In this document: positions 34,485-45,290 of the stretch, piece after piece | Position numbering within the stretch: the stretch's first letter is position 1 | How the letters are laid out: the number at the start of each line of letters is the position of its first letter | Origin: Chondrosia reniformis | Taxonomy: Eukaryota > Porifera > Demospongiae > Chondrillida > Chondrillidae | Assembly (NCBI GenBank): GCA_947172415.1 | Contig: OX359194.1 | Location: 4,712,001 to 4,776,000, forward strand | Reading direction: 5' to 3' | Length of the DNA: 64,000 nt | Program-made: the position numbers and the translations under genes | Notes under the pieces: model-generated | The model's database searches: none | What the model saw: only the letters and a program-made list of their open reading frames with translations | What the model was told of the DNA's origin: nothing

Positions 34485-34808
34485 CAATTGAAGGGCTAAA
34501 TTCTTCACTTGTGAGACTTCGCTGTCTGGTGAGGCTACTTCTTCCTGGCTGGTGAGGCTTCTTCTTCTTCGCTGGCGAGGCTTCTTCTTCTTCGCTGGCG
34601 AGGCTTCTTCTTCTTCGCTGGCTTGCTGGCGAGGCTTCTTCTTCTTCGCTGGCGAGGCTTTTTCTTCTTCACTGGCTGGCGAGGCTTCTTCTTGGTGAGG
34701 CTTCGATTGATCACACACCACGTGTTTGAGATTGAATACCTGGTAACGCTTGGTTAACGTATTGATTTCTTCCGATTTGTAACCGATAACGCTAAATAAC
34801 TCATTCAC
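34485..34808 (-). CDS. First exon of an unidentified gene, with a 23-bp minisatellite
   Basis: Starting at ATG 34,808 the minus strand encodes about 108 residues (MNELFSVIGYKSEEINTLTK, then a Lys/Glu/Ser/Pro-rich tail), and the exon ends at a consensus donor, CAATTG|GTAAGTT (34,485/34,484). The tail is encoded by about five copies of a 23-bp unit, GAGGCTTCTTCTTCTTCGCT plus GGC. Because 23 is not a multiple of three, successive units are read in different frames, giving alternating acidic (SEEEEASPA), basic (KKKKPRQ) and Arg/Ser (RRRRSLTS) stretches. Later exons are not identifiable. No known domain is recognised. Confidence 0.5.
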
Positions 34809-35097
34809 TTTAACGATTAAAAACCAACATTCTTTACTAATTAGCGATTGTTAGGTGACGATCGCTATAATGCAGCCTATCCCTCAGGAACAGCCCTAAG
34901 GTACCAGTGTATGTGCGGTACGTCATATGTGCCGTACATCATGCCGTAAAATTCTAACATAAAGCACAATGGGCACGCACACTGTGTTGAATAACCACGC
35001 AGCTCCTTCAGCTTCACACGTTTCAGTTGCTGTAGCTACCGTCACAAGCCTACATTGTGCGAAGAGCCATGAAATTGCCTGACTAGCGAGCTATAGC
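34809..35097. other. Unique region between divergent genes
   Basis: Lies between the starts of a minus-strand gene (34,808) and a plus-strand gene (35,098), so it could hold a bidirectional promoter. GCGATTGTTAGGTGACGATC at 34,844 contains the inverted words GCGAT/ATCGC. Nothing else is recognised. Confidence 0.4.
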
Positions 35098-35511
35098 ATG
35101 AATCCTGCGGAGCATCATACTGCATTCGGTCATTCCGACTCGCTAGATGATAAAGAGGAACGACTACGGCGGAGAAGAAAGTGAGACAGGCACCGGTACA
35201 CAGCGGAGACTGATGAACAGAGAGGATAACGGTTGCGGCGGCAACAGCGAGACAGGGCTCGCCGCGCTGCCCTATCCAGCGTAGAGAGAGATACTGCACT
35301 ACGGCACAAGAGTGCACTCTGGCAGGAGAGACTGACAAACAAAACAGCTGCGCAGACACAGGCCAGACTGCAGCAGATGAGCGATTATCAGAAAGAGACA
35401 CTAGCACACAAAACTGATGAGGAGAGACAGGCCAAGCTGCAGCAGATGAGCGACTATCAGAAAGAGAGACTAGCACACGAAACTACCATGCCATGGACTG
35501 TTGCGCCCTGA
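35098..35511 (+). pseudogene. Decayed STPR-like repeat protein (23-residue repeats)
   Basis: From ATG 35,098 a single frame runs to 35,511 with two internal stops (TGA after RLRRRRK near 35,182 and TAA near 35,236). It reads as degenerate repeats of about 23 residues; the two best are QARLQQMSDYQKETLAHKT and ERQAKLQQMSDYQKERLAHE. The spacing and the ERxxRLxxxxxYxxxR pattern match STPR repeats, which bind DNA or RNA in silkworm FMBP-1 and recur in proteins encoded near Helitron-type helicases. It may be the remnant of such an element; no helicase or Rep is seen here. The TGA is explained by a CGA-to-TGA change. Confidence 0.6.
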
Positions 35512-35761
35512 CTCTCACACACTTCCGAAATGCCGCTACACTTGCCCGCCATTGCCAAAATCCACTTTCGCCGTCTGTCTCAATGGCACCTTGAGCCGAG
35601 TTGCCTACTGTGTTGTCATGCCGCACACTTAACACATCCACATAGCTACACTGCGTGGCAAGTACACAATTCCGACCATAGATAGTTCCGACGAGCATTT
35701 CCCTCCATTTTGCAGTTTGTGCCATCACGCTCAGGTTCGCCCCCACGATGATCATCATCTG
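35512..35761. other. Unique non-coding sequence at the right edge of the island
   Basis: Moderately GC-rich, no recognisable gene. It ends where the 13-bp satellite resumes (GCCTAGTTATATATATTAG). Confidence 0.5.
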
Positions 35762-36806
35762 CCTAGTTATATATATTAGTTGTATGTACGTTTTGTAGGA
35801 ACTACTTGTATGTACTAGTTGTATGTACTATTTTTATGTACTACTAGTGTGTATTATTTGTATGTACTGGTTGTATGTACTAGTTGTATGTTCTAGTAGA
35901 ATATACTAGGTCTGGTTATATTTACTAGTTGTATATACTAGTGGCATGTACAAGTTGTATGTACTATTTGTATGTACTAATTTTCTGTACTAGTTGAATG
36001 TACTAGTAGTGTGTACTAGTTGTATGCACTAGTTGTATACATTAATTGTATATACTAGTAGTATGTACTAGTCATATGTCCTAGTTGTATGTACTAGTGA
36101 TATGTACTGTTTTTATGTACTAGTTAAATGTGTTTGTACTATTTATATGTACTAGTTGGGTGTACTAGTTAAATATACTGGTTGTGTGTACCAGTTGTAT
36201 GTACTTTTTAAACGTACCAGTTATATGTGTATGCATTAGTTTTATGTAGGAGTAGTGTGTACTAATTATATGTACTATTTATATGTAATAGTTATATGTG
36301 TATAGACTAGTTATATGTAGTAGTTGTGTATACTAGTTATATGTACTAATTGTATGGACTAGTTGTATATTTTTTTGTAGGTACTTGTTGTATGTACAAG
36401 TTTTAAGTTGTATTTTATAGTTATACTAGGTAATAGGTAGTTACTAGTTGTATGTACTAGTTATATGTACTGGTTATATGTGCATGTACTAGTTATATGT
36501 AGTAGTTGTGTGTACTAGTTATATGTACTAGTTGTATGGACTAGTTGTATATCCTTTTTGTATGTACTAGTTGTGTGTACAAGTTGTAGATTGTAGTATT
36601 AGTTATAATAGGTACTAGGTAGGTACTAGTTGTATGTACTAGTTATATGTGTATGTACTAGTTATATGTAGTAATTGTGTGGACTAGTTATATGTACTAG
36701 TTGTATGGACTAGTTGTATGTACTAATTGTATGTACTAGTTGTATGTAATGTTTATATGTACTAGTTATATGTTTATGTACTAGGTTTATGTACTAGTTG
36801 TATGTA
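35762..36806 (+). repeat. 13-bp satellite array, segment 11
   Basis: TACTAGTTGTATG-orientation array with no gene. Confidence 0.93.
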
Positions 36807-37600
36807 TCGCATGCCGATAAAGGCCCATGTGACTTTTGATTATACTTCGTCAATTGCTCATACATTTTTGCCATAGATAATTACATAAATATTAGTAGAC
36901 ATGCAATATGCTTACTGTTTCCACTTGCCTCTTACGACAACAAAAAACTTTGTGTAACATGTCACCAAATATTTGGGTGCATATGCAACATCATGAGATG
37001 TTATTGCATGATGGCTTAGCTATACTACTAATTTTGGCTGATAATCATGTGACCATACCTTGAAAGAGAAGAGACAAATGGAAAATGAACCGATTATTTG
37101 ACAGTGGAGGATTGTATATCTAACCATTTTTTGACATTAATCTCTTCAGTAAGTAATAGCCTAAAATTGTATATATACTCCTAGAATATTCCCTTGTTTA
37201 ATTGAGATATAAAGGACTGAAGGCGTCCGATAAAGGCACAAAAATAAGTTTTCGATTATAATTGAATACCTAAAGGGAATTTAAAAGGAGTATATATTCA
37301 ATCGTTAGATATCATTATCCTTCATAGATTGGCGTCACCATTTATTCTATATTTGTATTTTACACTGTGTAATAAAACATTTTTGGCGATTTGGCAACTA
37401 TCACTTTCGCTTACCTTCTCCTTTAAATCTGCAATCGTGATGCTGTTGTAAAATATTAAGAAAGAATAGCACTTCAATTCTATACAATTTGTTTAGCCAT
37501 ACGATGTTTCTAAAATAAAATAAAATTAATTTAAAAAGAGTGTTAGCTAGCGACTTTTATTGAACATTTCCTGAGGTGTGGACATGTTCCAGTAGCGATT
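36807..37600. mobile_element. Unidentified ~790-bp insertion
   Basis: Unique AT-rich sequence sharply bounded by the satellite. Its ends read ATCGCATGCCGATAAAGG and CATGTTCCAGTAGCGAT, sharing only the terminal inverted word ATCGC. Two internal imperfect direct repeats start CCGATAAAGGC (36,813 and 37,229). No ORF of note. Possibly a non-autonomous transposon. Confidence 0.45.
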
Positions 37601-40600
37601 AGTTATATGTACTAGTTGTATGTTGTAATTGTATGTAAAAATTATATGTACTAGTTGTATGTACTAGTGGTATATACTAGCTATGTACTAGTGGTATATA
37701 ATAATTGTATGTACTAGTTTTATGTACTCTTTCTATGTACCAGTTATATGTACTAGTTGTATGTACTAGTTGTATGTACTAGTTGTATGTACTAGTTGTA
37801 TGTACTAATTGTGAGCAATTGTTGTATGTAATAGTTATATTTACTTATTGTAGGTACTAGTTGTATGTACTAGTTGCATGTACTTGTTGCATGTGCTAGT
37901 AACTAGTTGTATGTACTAGTAACTAATTGTATGTACTATTGGTTTGAACTATTTGTTGCATGTACCAGTTGTAGGTTCTAGTAATAGTTATACTAGGTAG
38001 TAGGTTGGTACGAGTTGTATCTACTATATAGCTGTTGTACTAGTTGGATGTAATAGTTGTGGGTAATTGTTGTATGTAATAGTTATATTTCCTTTTTGTA
38101 GGTACTGCTTGTATGTACTAATTGTATGTACTTGTTGTATGTACTAGTAACTAGTTGAATTAACAATTGGTTCTTACCATTTTTAAGTATTAGGGGTTTG
38201 TACTAGTTGTAGGTTCTAGTACTAGTTATACTAAGTACTAAGTAGGTACTAGTTGTATATACTAGTTGAATGTATTCGATACAAATTGTATATTCTAGTT
38301 GTATGTACTAGTGACTAGTTGTATGTACTAGTTATATGTAATAGTTGAATATACTAGTAACCAGTTGTATGTACCAGTTGTATGTACTAGTTGTATGTAC
38401 TAGTTGCATGTATTAGTAGTAGGTTCTAGTATTAGTATACTAAGTACTAGGTTGGTACTAGTTAAATGTACTAGTTCTTTGTACTAGTTGTATGTACTAG
38501 CTGTGTGTACTAGTTGTGTGAACTAGTTGTATGTACTAGTAACTAATTTTATGTACTAGTTGTTTGCACTAGTTGTATATACTAATTGTATGGACAAGTT
38601 GTAGGTTCTAGTACTGGCTACACTAGGTACTAGGTGTGTACTAGTTGAATGTCCTAGTTCTTATACTAGCTGCATGTACTAGCTGTGTGAACTAGTTGTG
38701 GTTACTAGTTGTATGTACTATTAACTAATTGTATGTATTAGCAGTATGTACTAGTTGTGGGTAATTGTTACATGTACTAGTTATATTTACTAGTTGCACG
38801 TACTAGTTGTATGTACTATTGGTTTATACTATTTGTATGTACTAGTTGTATGGACTAGTTGTAGGTTCTAGTTCAACGTATACTAGGCACTAGGTAGGTA
38901 CTAGTTGTATGTACTAGTTGGTTGTACTAATTATATGTACTAGTTGTATATACTAGTAACAAGTTTTATGTACTAGTTGTATATAGTAGTTTTATGTACT
39001 AGTTGTATGTATTATTAACTAGTTGTGTGTACGAGTTGTAGGCACTAGGTGTATATACTAATTGTTTAGACAAGTTGTAGGTTCTAGTACTCGTTATACC
39101 AGGTGCTAGGTAGATGCTTGTTTTATGTACTACTTGTTTGTCCTAATTGTATGTTCTAATAACTAGTAGTATGTACCAGTTGTATGTAATAGTTTTGTTC
39201 TAGTTGTATGTAGTAGATGTATGTCCTAGTTGTGCCTACTAGTTGCATGTACTACTTGTATGTACAAGTTGTATGTACTACTTGTAGGTGCTAGTTGTAT
39301 GTTCTAGTTGTATGTATTAGTTGTCTGTACTAGTTATATATACTAGTTGTAAGTACTAGTTCTATGTACGTGGTGTATGTACTAGTTGTAGGTTCTTGTA
39401 CTGGTTATACTAGGTACTATGTAGGAACTAGCTGTATGTACTAGTTGGTTGTACTAGTTATATGTACTAGTTGTATATACTAGTTGTATGTACTAGTTGT
39501 ATGTCCTATTAATCTGTACTAGTTAAAGGAAATGTACTAGTTTTATGTGGTAGTTGTCTGTACTAGTTATATGTACTAATTGTATGTACTAATTGCATGT
39601 ACTAGTTGTTTGTACTAGTTACATGTACTAGTTTGAAAGTTCTAGTATTATTTATACTAGGTACCACGTATGTACTAGTTGTGTGTACATATACTAATTG
39701 TATGGACAAGTTGTAGGTTCTGGTTCTATTTATCCTAGGTACTAGGTTTGTACTAGTTGTATGTACTAGTTCTTTGTACTAGTTGTAGGTACTTGCTGTG
39801 TGTACTAGTTGTGTCTACTAGTTATATGTACTATAAACTAATTGTATGTACTAGTTGTATATACTAGTTCTGGGTAATTGTTGTATGTACTAGTTATATT
39901 TACTTGTTGTAGGTACTAGGTGTATGTACTAGTTGTATGTACTAGTTGTAAGTACTACTTGCATGTACTAGTTGTATGTACTCTTGGTTTGTAGTATTTG
40001 TATGTACTAGTTGTATGTACTGATTGTAGGTTCTAGTACTAGTTGTAAGACTTAGTTGTTTGCAGTAGTTGTGTGAACCAGTTGTGTGTACTGGTTGTGT
40101 GTAATTCTTATATGTACTACTTGTGAGTAATAGTTGTATCTACTAGTTATATGTACTAGTTATATGTACTAGTTGTATGTACTAGTTGTGGGTAATTATT
40201 GAAGTACTAGTTTCATTTACTTGTTGTAGGTGCTAGTTGTATGTACTAGTTGTATGTATAGACTAGTTGTATTTACTCGATACTAATTATATGTAATAGT
40301 TGAAGGTAGTTGTTATATGTACCAGTTGTATCTACTAGTAACTAGTTGTATACTAGTTGTATGTATTAGTTGAATGTACTAGTAAGTAGTTGTATATACT
40401 AGTTGTATGTACTAATTGTAAGTTCTATTTATATGTACTAGTTTTATGTACTATTTATAAGTACTAATTGTATGTACTAATTATGTGTAATTGTTGTATG
40501 TCCTAGATGTATTTACTTCTTCCAGTTACTAGTTGTATGTACTAGTTGAATGTACTAGTAACTAGGTGTATGTATAAATACTACTTGTATCTACTAGCTT

Positions 40601-43149
40601 TATTCACCTGTTATATGTACTAGTTGTATGTACTGTTTATATTTACTAGTAATATGTCCTAGTTTTATGTTCTATTCATATCTACTAGTTATATGTGTAT
40701 GTACTGGTTTTATGTACTAGTTGTATGTACTATTTGTAGCTACTAGTTGCATGTGCTAGTTGTATATACTATTTGTATGTGCCACTTATATGTACTGGTT
40801 ATATGTATTAGTTCTATGTACTAGTTATTGTACTATTTGTATGTACTAGTGATATGCACTAGTTGTATGTACTGGTTGTATGTACTAGTTGTATGTACTA
40901 TTAACAATCTGTAATTACTAGTTGTATGTACTAGTTGTACGTACTAGTTGTATGTACTACTTGTAAGTACTAGTTGAAGTTACTAGTTTTATGTACTAGT
41001 TATATGTACTTATTGTTGTTCTAGTTGTAAGTACTAGTTGCATGTACTAGTTGTATGTACTAGTTGTATGTAGTTATATGTATTACTTGTATTTACTTGT
41101 TGTGTGTAATTGTTGTATGTACTAGTTGTATTTACTAGTTGTAGTTACTAGTTGTATGTACTAGTTGTACGTATTAGTTGTATGTACTAGTAACTAGATG
41201 TATGTACTAGATGTATATACTAGTTTCAAGTACTAGATGTATTTGCTAGTTGTTTGTCCTAGTTGTATGTACTAGTTTTATGTACTAGAAACTAGTTGCA
41301 TATACTAGTTGTAAGTACTAGTAATATGTCCTATAAGTATGTAGTAGTTGTGTGAAATTGTTGTATGTACTAGTAATATTTACCAGTTTTATATATTTAC
41401 ATATTTACTAGTTTTATGTACTAGGATCTACCTGTGTGTACTAGTTTTATGTCTTAGTTGTATGTGAAAGTAATATGTATGGGTTGTGTGTACTATTTCT
41501 ATGTACTAGTTATAGTATTAGTTGTATGGACTAGTTGCATGTCTAGTTGGATGTACTAGTTGTATGCTCTATTTGTATGTACTAATTGAATGTACTAGTA
41601 ACAAACTGTTTTTACTAATTGTATGTACTAATCGTATTTACTAATTGTATGTAGTTATATGTACTAGTTTTATATACTAGTTGTATTTTATAGTTGTAGT
41701 TACTGGTTGTATGTACTAGTTGTATGTACTAATAACTAGTTCTTTGTACTAGTTGTTTATAATAGTTGTATGTACTAGTTGTAGGTTCTAGTTATATGTA
41801 CTAGTTGTATACACTAGTAACTAGTTGTAGGTACAGTTTGTATGCACTAGTTGTATATACTTGATACTAATTGTATGTACTAGTTATATGTATATACAAG
41901 TTCTATGTACTAGTAACTCGTTGTATGTACTAGTTGTATATAGTGGATGATTGTACTAGTAACTAATTGCAAGTAATAGTTGTTTGTACTAATTCTTTGT
42001 ACCAGTTTTATGTACTAGCTGTGTGTACTAGTTGTATGTACTAGTTGTATGTACTACTTGTATGTGCTAGTTATATCTACTGGTTATATGTACTAGTTCT
42101 ATATACTAGTTTTAATACTAGTTGTGTGTACTAGTTGTATATACCAGTTGTATGTTCTAGTTGTATGTATCTAGTTACTAGTTGTATGCACTGGTTATAT
42201 NNNNNNNNNNNNNNNNNNNNNNNNNNNNNNNNNNNNNNNNNNNNNNNNNNNNNNNNNNNNNNNNNNNNNNNNNNNNNNNNNNNNNNNNNNNNNNNNNNNN
42301 NNNNNNNNNNNNNNNNNNNNNNNNNNNNNNNNNNNNNNNNNNNNNNNNNNNNNNNNNNNNNNNNNNNNNNNNNNNNNNNNNNNNNNNNNNNNNNNNNNNN
42401 GTACTGGTTGTGTGTACTAGTTGTATGTACTAGTAACAATCTGTATTTACTAGTTGTATGTAATAGTTGTATGTACTAGTTGTATGTAGTTGTATGGGCT
42501 ATTTGTATATACTAGTTATATTTACTAGTTCTAGTTACTAGTTGTATGTATCTAGTAACTAGTTGTATGTACTAGTTACTTTTACTTGTAACAATCTGTA
42601 TTTACTAGTTGTATGTACTAGTTGCTTGTACTTGTAACAATCTGTATTTACTAGTTGTATGTACTAGTTGTATGTACAAGTTGTATGTAGTTATATGTAC
42701 TAGTTATATGTACTAGTTGTATATACTAGTTATATTTTCTAGTTGTAGTTTCTAGTTGTATGTTCTAGTTGTAAGTACTAGTTGAATGTACTACTTGTAT
42801 GTACTAGAAACTATTTTTATGTACTAATTGAATGTACTAGTTGTATGTACTAGTTTTATGTAGATATATGTACTACTCTATTTACTAGTTGTGTGTAATT
42901 GTTGTATGTACTAGTTATCTTTACCCGTTGTAGTTACTAGTTGTATGTGCTAGTTGTGCGTATTAGTTGCATGTACTAGTAACTAGATGTATGTACTAGT
43001 TGTATGTACTAGATGTATTTACAAGTTGTATGTACTAGTTGTATGTACTAGGTTTATGTACTAGAAACTAGTTGTATATACTAGTTGCATGTATTAGTTA
43101 TAAGTACTAGTTAAATGTACTAACTGTGTGTAATTGTTGTATGTACTAG
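37601..43149 (+). repeat. 13-bp satellite array, segment 12, with higher-order structure
   Basis: TACTAGTTGTATG-orientation array. Two longer motifs recur at intervals of a few hundred bases: GGTTCTAGTACTAGTTATAC with TAGGTACTAGG (for example 37,974, 38,213, 38,603, 39,396, 39,718) and TAACAATCTGTATTTACTAG (for example 42,430, 42,590, 42,644). This shows higher-order amplification. No gene is seen. Confidence 0.93.
42201..42400. other. Assembly gap, 200 Ns
   Basis: Exactly 200 N characters within the satellite; the true length is unknown. Confidence 0.99.
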
Positions 43150-43265
43150 TTCCATTTACTATAATAGAATAAGGATTCCTTATAACTGCGTCGAACTTAT
43201 GTTTGGGATGGTACATCCTTCGACTTTTGAGCATTTAAAAACGCAGTTGGTTTTTTCAATTCTTG

Positions 43266-43302
43266 GTCAAACGTTTCGACCCTGGGGGTCTTCCTCAGTG
43301 TC
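43266..43302 (-). ncRNA. Hammerhead-like motif, pLTR of PLE copy A (inverted arm)
   Basis: Same as at 45,205-45,241 except that stem I reads GACA against TGAC, breaking one pair. The core CTGAGGA, stem II and GAAAC are intact. Confidence 0.6.
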
Positions 43303-43331
43303 TGATGGTTGAGTGGAAGAATTGCCTCTAT

Positions 43332-45170
43332 TTATAGAGGATTTTTCCCACCATTCCCACTTCCTGTCATGTGACCCTCAGCAGAATGAGAAAAACAGGA
43401 AGTATGAATATTAAATCGTCTCCAGGCTTGATGTAACACAATGCCTTGATCTAAATTCATTCTCACCTGACTCCTCTGGATCCTGATGGCTTCTTTGACC
43501 CTTCTCCTTTGCCAGTGGGTTTCCCTGTCTGTAATCTTGGCCTTGTCCCAAGCAATTGAGTGGCCAGTCTTGAGGGAGTGAACAGCTATACCGTTGTTCA
43601 CATCCCCCATCCTGACTGCTCGCTTGTGTTCTGCCAATCTCACTTTCAGGGTCCTTCCAGTTTCGCCAATGTAGACTGCAGAACACTCAGAGCAAGGAAT
43701 TAGGTAAACTACACCCTTGATATCCATAGGTGGTTGTGGCTGTTTTGGTTTGGATAAAATGGTTCTCAGTGATCTCTGCTTGGAGAAAATGGTCTGGATA
43801 CCCATTTTTCTACAGCTTTTATCGATCATCTCACTGAGTCCCTTTATATATGGAATAAAGAGTTTGTGTTTACACTCATCCTCACTCCCCTTAGTCTGCC
43901 TTCTCCTGTTGAGCAGTCTGTGAGCCTCCCATTTAGGGTATCCATTAGCTTGAAGTACTCCTTCCAGGTGCTCCTTTTCTTTTTCCAAGCTACTGGAGTT
44001 TGGTCCACAGATCTTTTCGGCTCTGTCTTTGAGACACAGTGCGATACCAGTTTTTACCCTAGGGTGGTGATGAGAGGTAAAGTGAAGGTACCTGTCTGTG
44101 TGTGTTGGTTTCCTATACACAAATGTGTCCAAACTTCCCATGCACTTCTTTACTTGCACATCCAGGAAGGGTAAGGAACCATTGGTCTCCTTCTCCATGG
44201 TAAATTCGATGTTGCGATGTCTTCCATTGAGGAAACTCAAGAAGTCCTCCAGCTGCTCGTCACCATGATTCCAGATGACAAATGTGTCATCCACATACCT
44301 CAACCACAACTTAGGCCTTATCACAGCAGCACGAAGAGCTTGTATTTCGAATTCCTCCATGAAGATGTTCGCTACCACCGGGGAGAGAGGAGATCCCATG
44401 GCTGCCCCTTCCTTCTGCTCAAAGAACTCATCACTGTACAGGAAGTACGTTGTCCTGAGACAGAGTTCCGTAAGATCCGCAATGCATGGTGGATACATCC
44501 AAGGGTGTCCGTTGCTCCAAGTTAGGGTCCTGCGCAAGTCGTCTCCTGATGATCTGTAGAGATAGATCAATGGGTACTTTGGTAAATAGGCTCTTTACAT
44601 CGAAACTGATCAACTTATCTTTGGTGTTCACATCCATTCCCCTGATCTTCTTGACAAAGTCATGAGAATTCCGCACAAAGTGAGAAGTTTTCCCCCATAG
44701 TGGTGACAATACCCCTGCCAGGTACCTGGAAAGGTTGTAGGTAGGGGAATTAATGGAGGAAACAATTGGTCTCAAGGGTACACTTGCCTTGTGGATTTTT
44801 GGTAATCCGTAGAGCTGAGGTGTGGAGCTGTTTTGGTTCTGAACCTTCTTCCTTAGATCAGAGGGGAGTTTGCCTTTTTTCTCAAGTGACCTTAGAACTT
44901 CAGTTACCTTCCGTTCTATCTTCATTGTGGGGTTTCTCTTAATGGCTTGATAACTCGTATCATCCAAGAGTGCCCTTATCTTCTGGTCATAGTCCTTCCT
45001 ATCCATAAGGACAGTGGCATTCCCTTTATCCGCTGGAAGGATGATGGTTTCAGGATCAGACCTAAGCTCCTTGATTGCTACTTGCTGACTTTTGGTCAGG
45101 TTGGAGCATGGGGCCTCAGCTTTGGCTAGGCAGTGTTGTACCTCACTTCTGAGTTTCTCACCGAGTGTTC
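43332..45170 (-). pseudogene. PLE RT-endonuclease, inverted 5'-truncated copy
   Basis: Minus-strand duplicate of 45,934-47,772, encoding the RT from LGEKLRSEVQHCLAKAEA through to the GIY-YIG domain. It starts abruptly at the junction 45,170/45,171. It has the same 4-base disruption as the other arm, near 44,485 (ACC-atgc-ATTGCG on the sense strand). Motifs: LPKIHKA, FDVKSLFTK, GSPLSPVVANIFMEEFE, YVDDTF, VYLIPCSECSAVYIGETGR. It lacks the N-terminus and initiation region. Confidence 0.9.
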
Positions 45171-45206
45171 TATAAATAGAGGCAATTCTTCCACTCAACC
45201 ATCAGT
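45171..45206 (+). promoter_or_regulatory. TATA box and initiator in the PLE pLTR
   Basis: TATAAATA at 45,171-45,178 is followed about 31 bp later by TCAGT (45,202-45,206), the arthropod-style initiator. This would start transcription at the edge of the hammerhead. The pair is repeated in the 3' pLTR (47,768), and family B has TATAAATG at the same distance from its motif. Confidence 0.6.
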
Positions 45207-45241
45207 CACTGAGGAAGACCCCCAGGGTCGAAACGTTTGAC
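45205..45241 (+). ncRNA. Hammerhead-like motif, 5' pLTR of PLE copy A
   Basis: Stem I is GTCA/TGAC (45,205-45,208 and 45,238-45,241), the core CTGAGGA (45,209-45,215). One extra A is followed by stem II GACCC/GGGTC around CCA, GAAA (45,230-45,233), then C-GTT. Position 7 of the core is free in hammerheads, so all required bases are present. The extra A before stem II and a stem III of only AC/GT without a loop suggest weak or dimer-dependent cleavage after GTT. Family B shows a G-U substitution in stem I (GUCA/UGGC) that keeps pairing. Confidence 0.65.
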
Positions 45242-45290
45242 CAAGAATTGAAAAAACCAACTGCGTTTTTAAACGCTCAAAAGTCGAAGG

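Noticed and set aside
35042-35758. Minus-strand ORFs of 144 and 91 residues opposite and beside the STPR frame
   Set aside because: The first is antisense to the repeat-bearing frame and Ser/Cys-rich as expected from its complement; neither has a recognisable domain or start context.
42131-42479. Open frames spanning the N gap
   Set aside because: Artefact of unknown bases within satellite.
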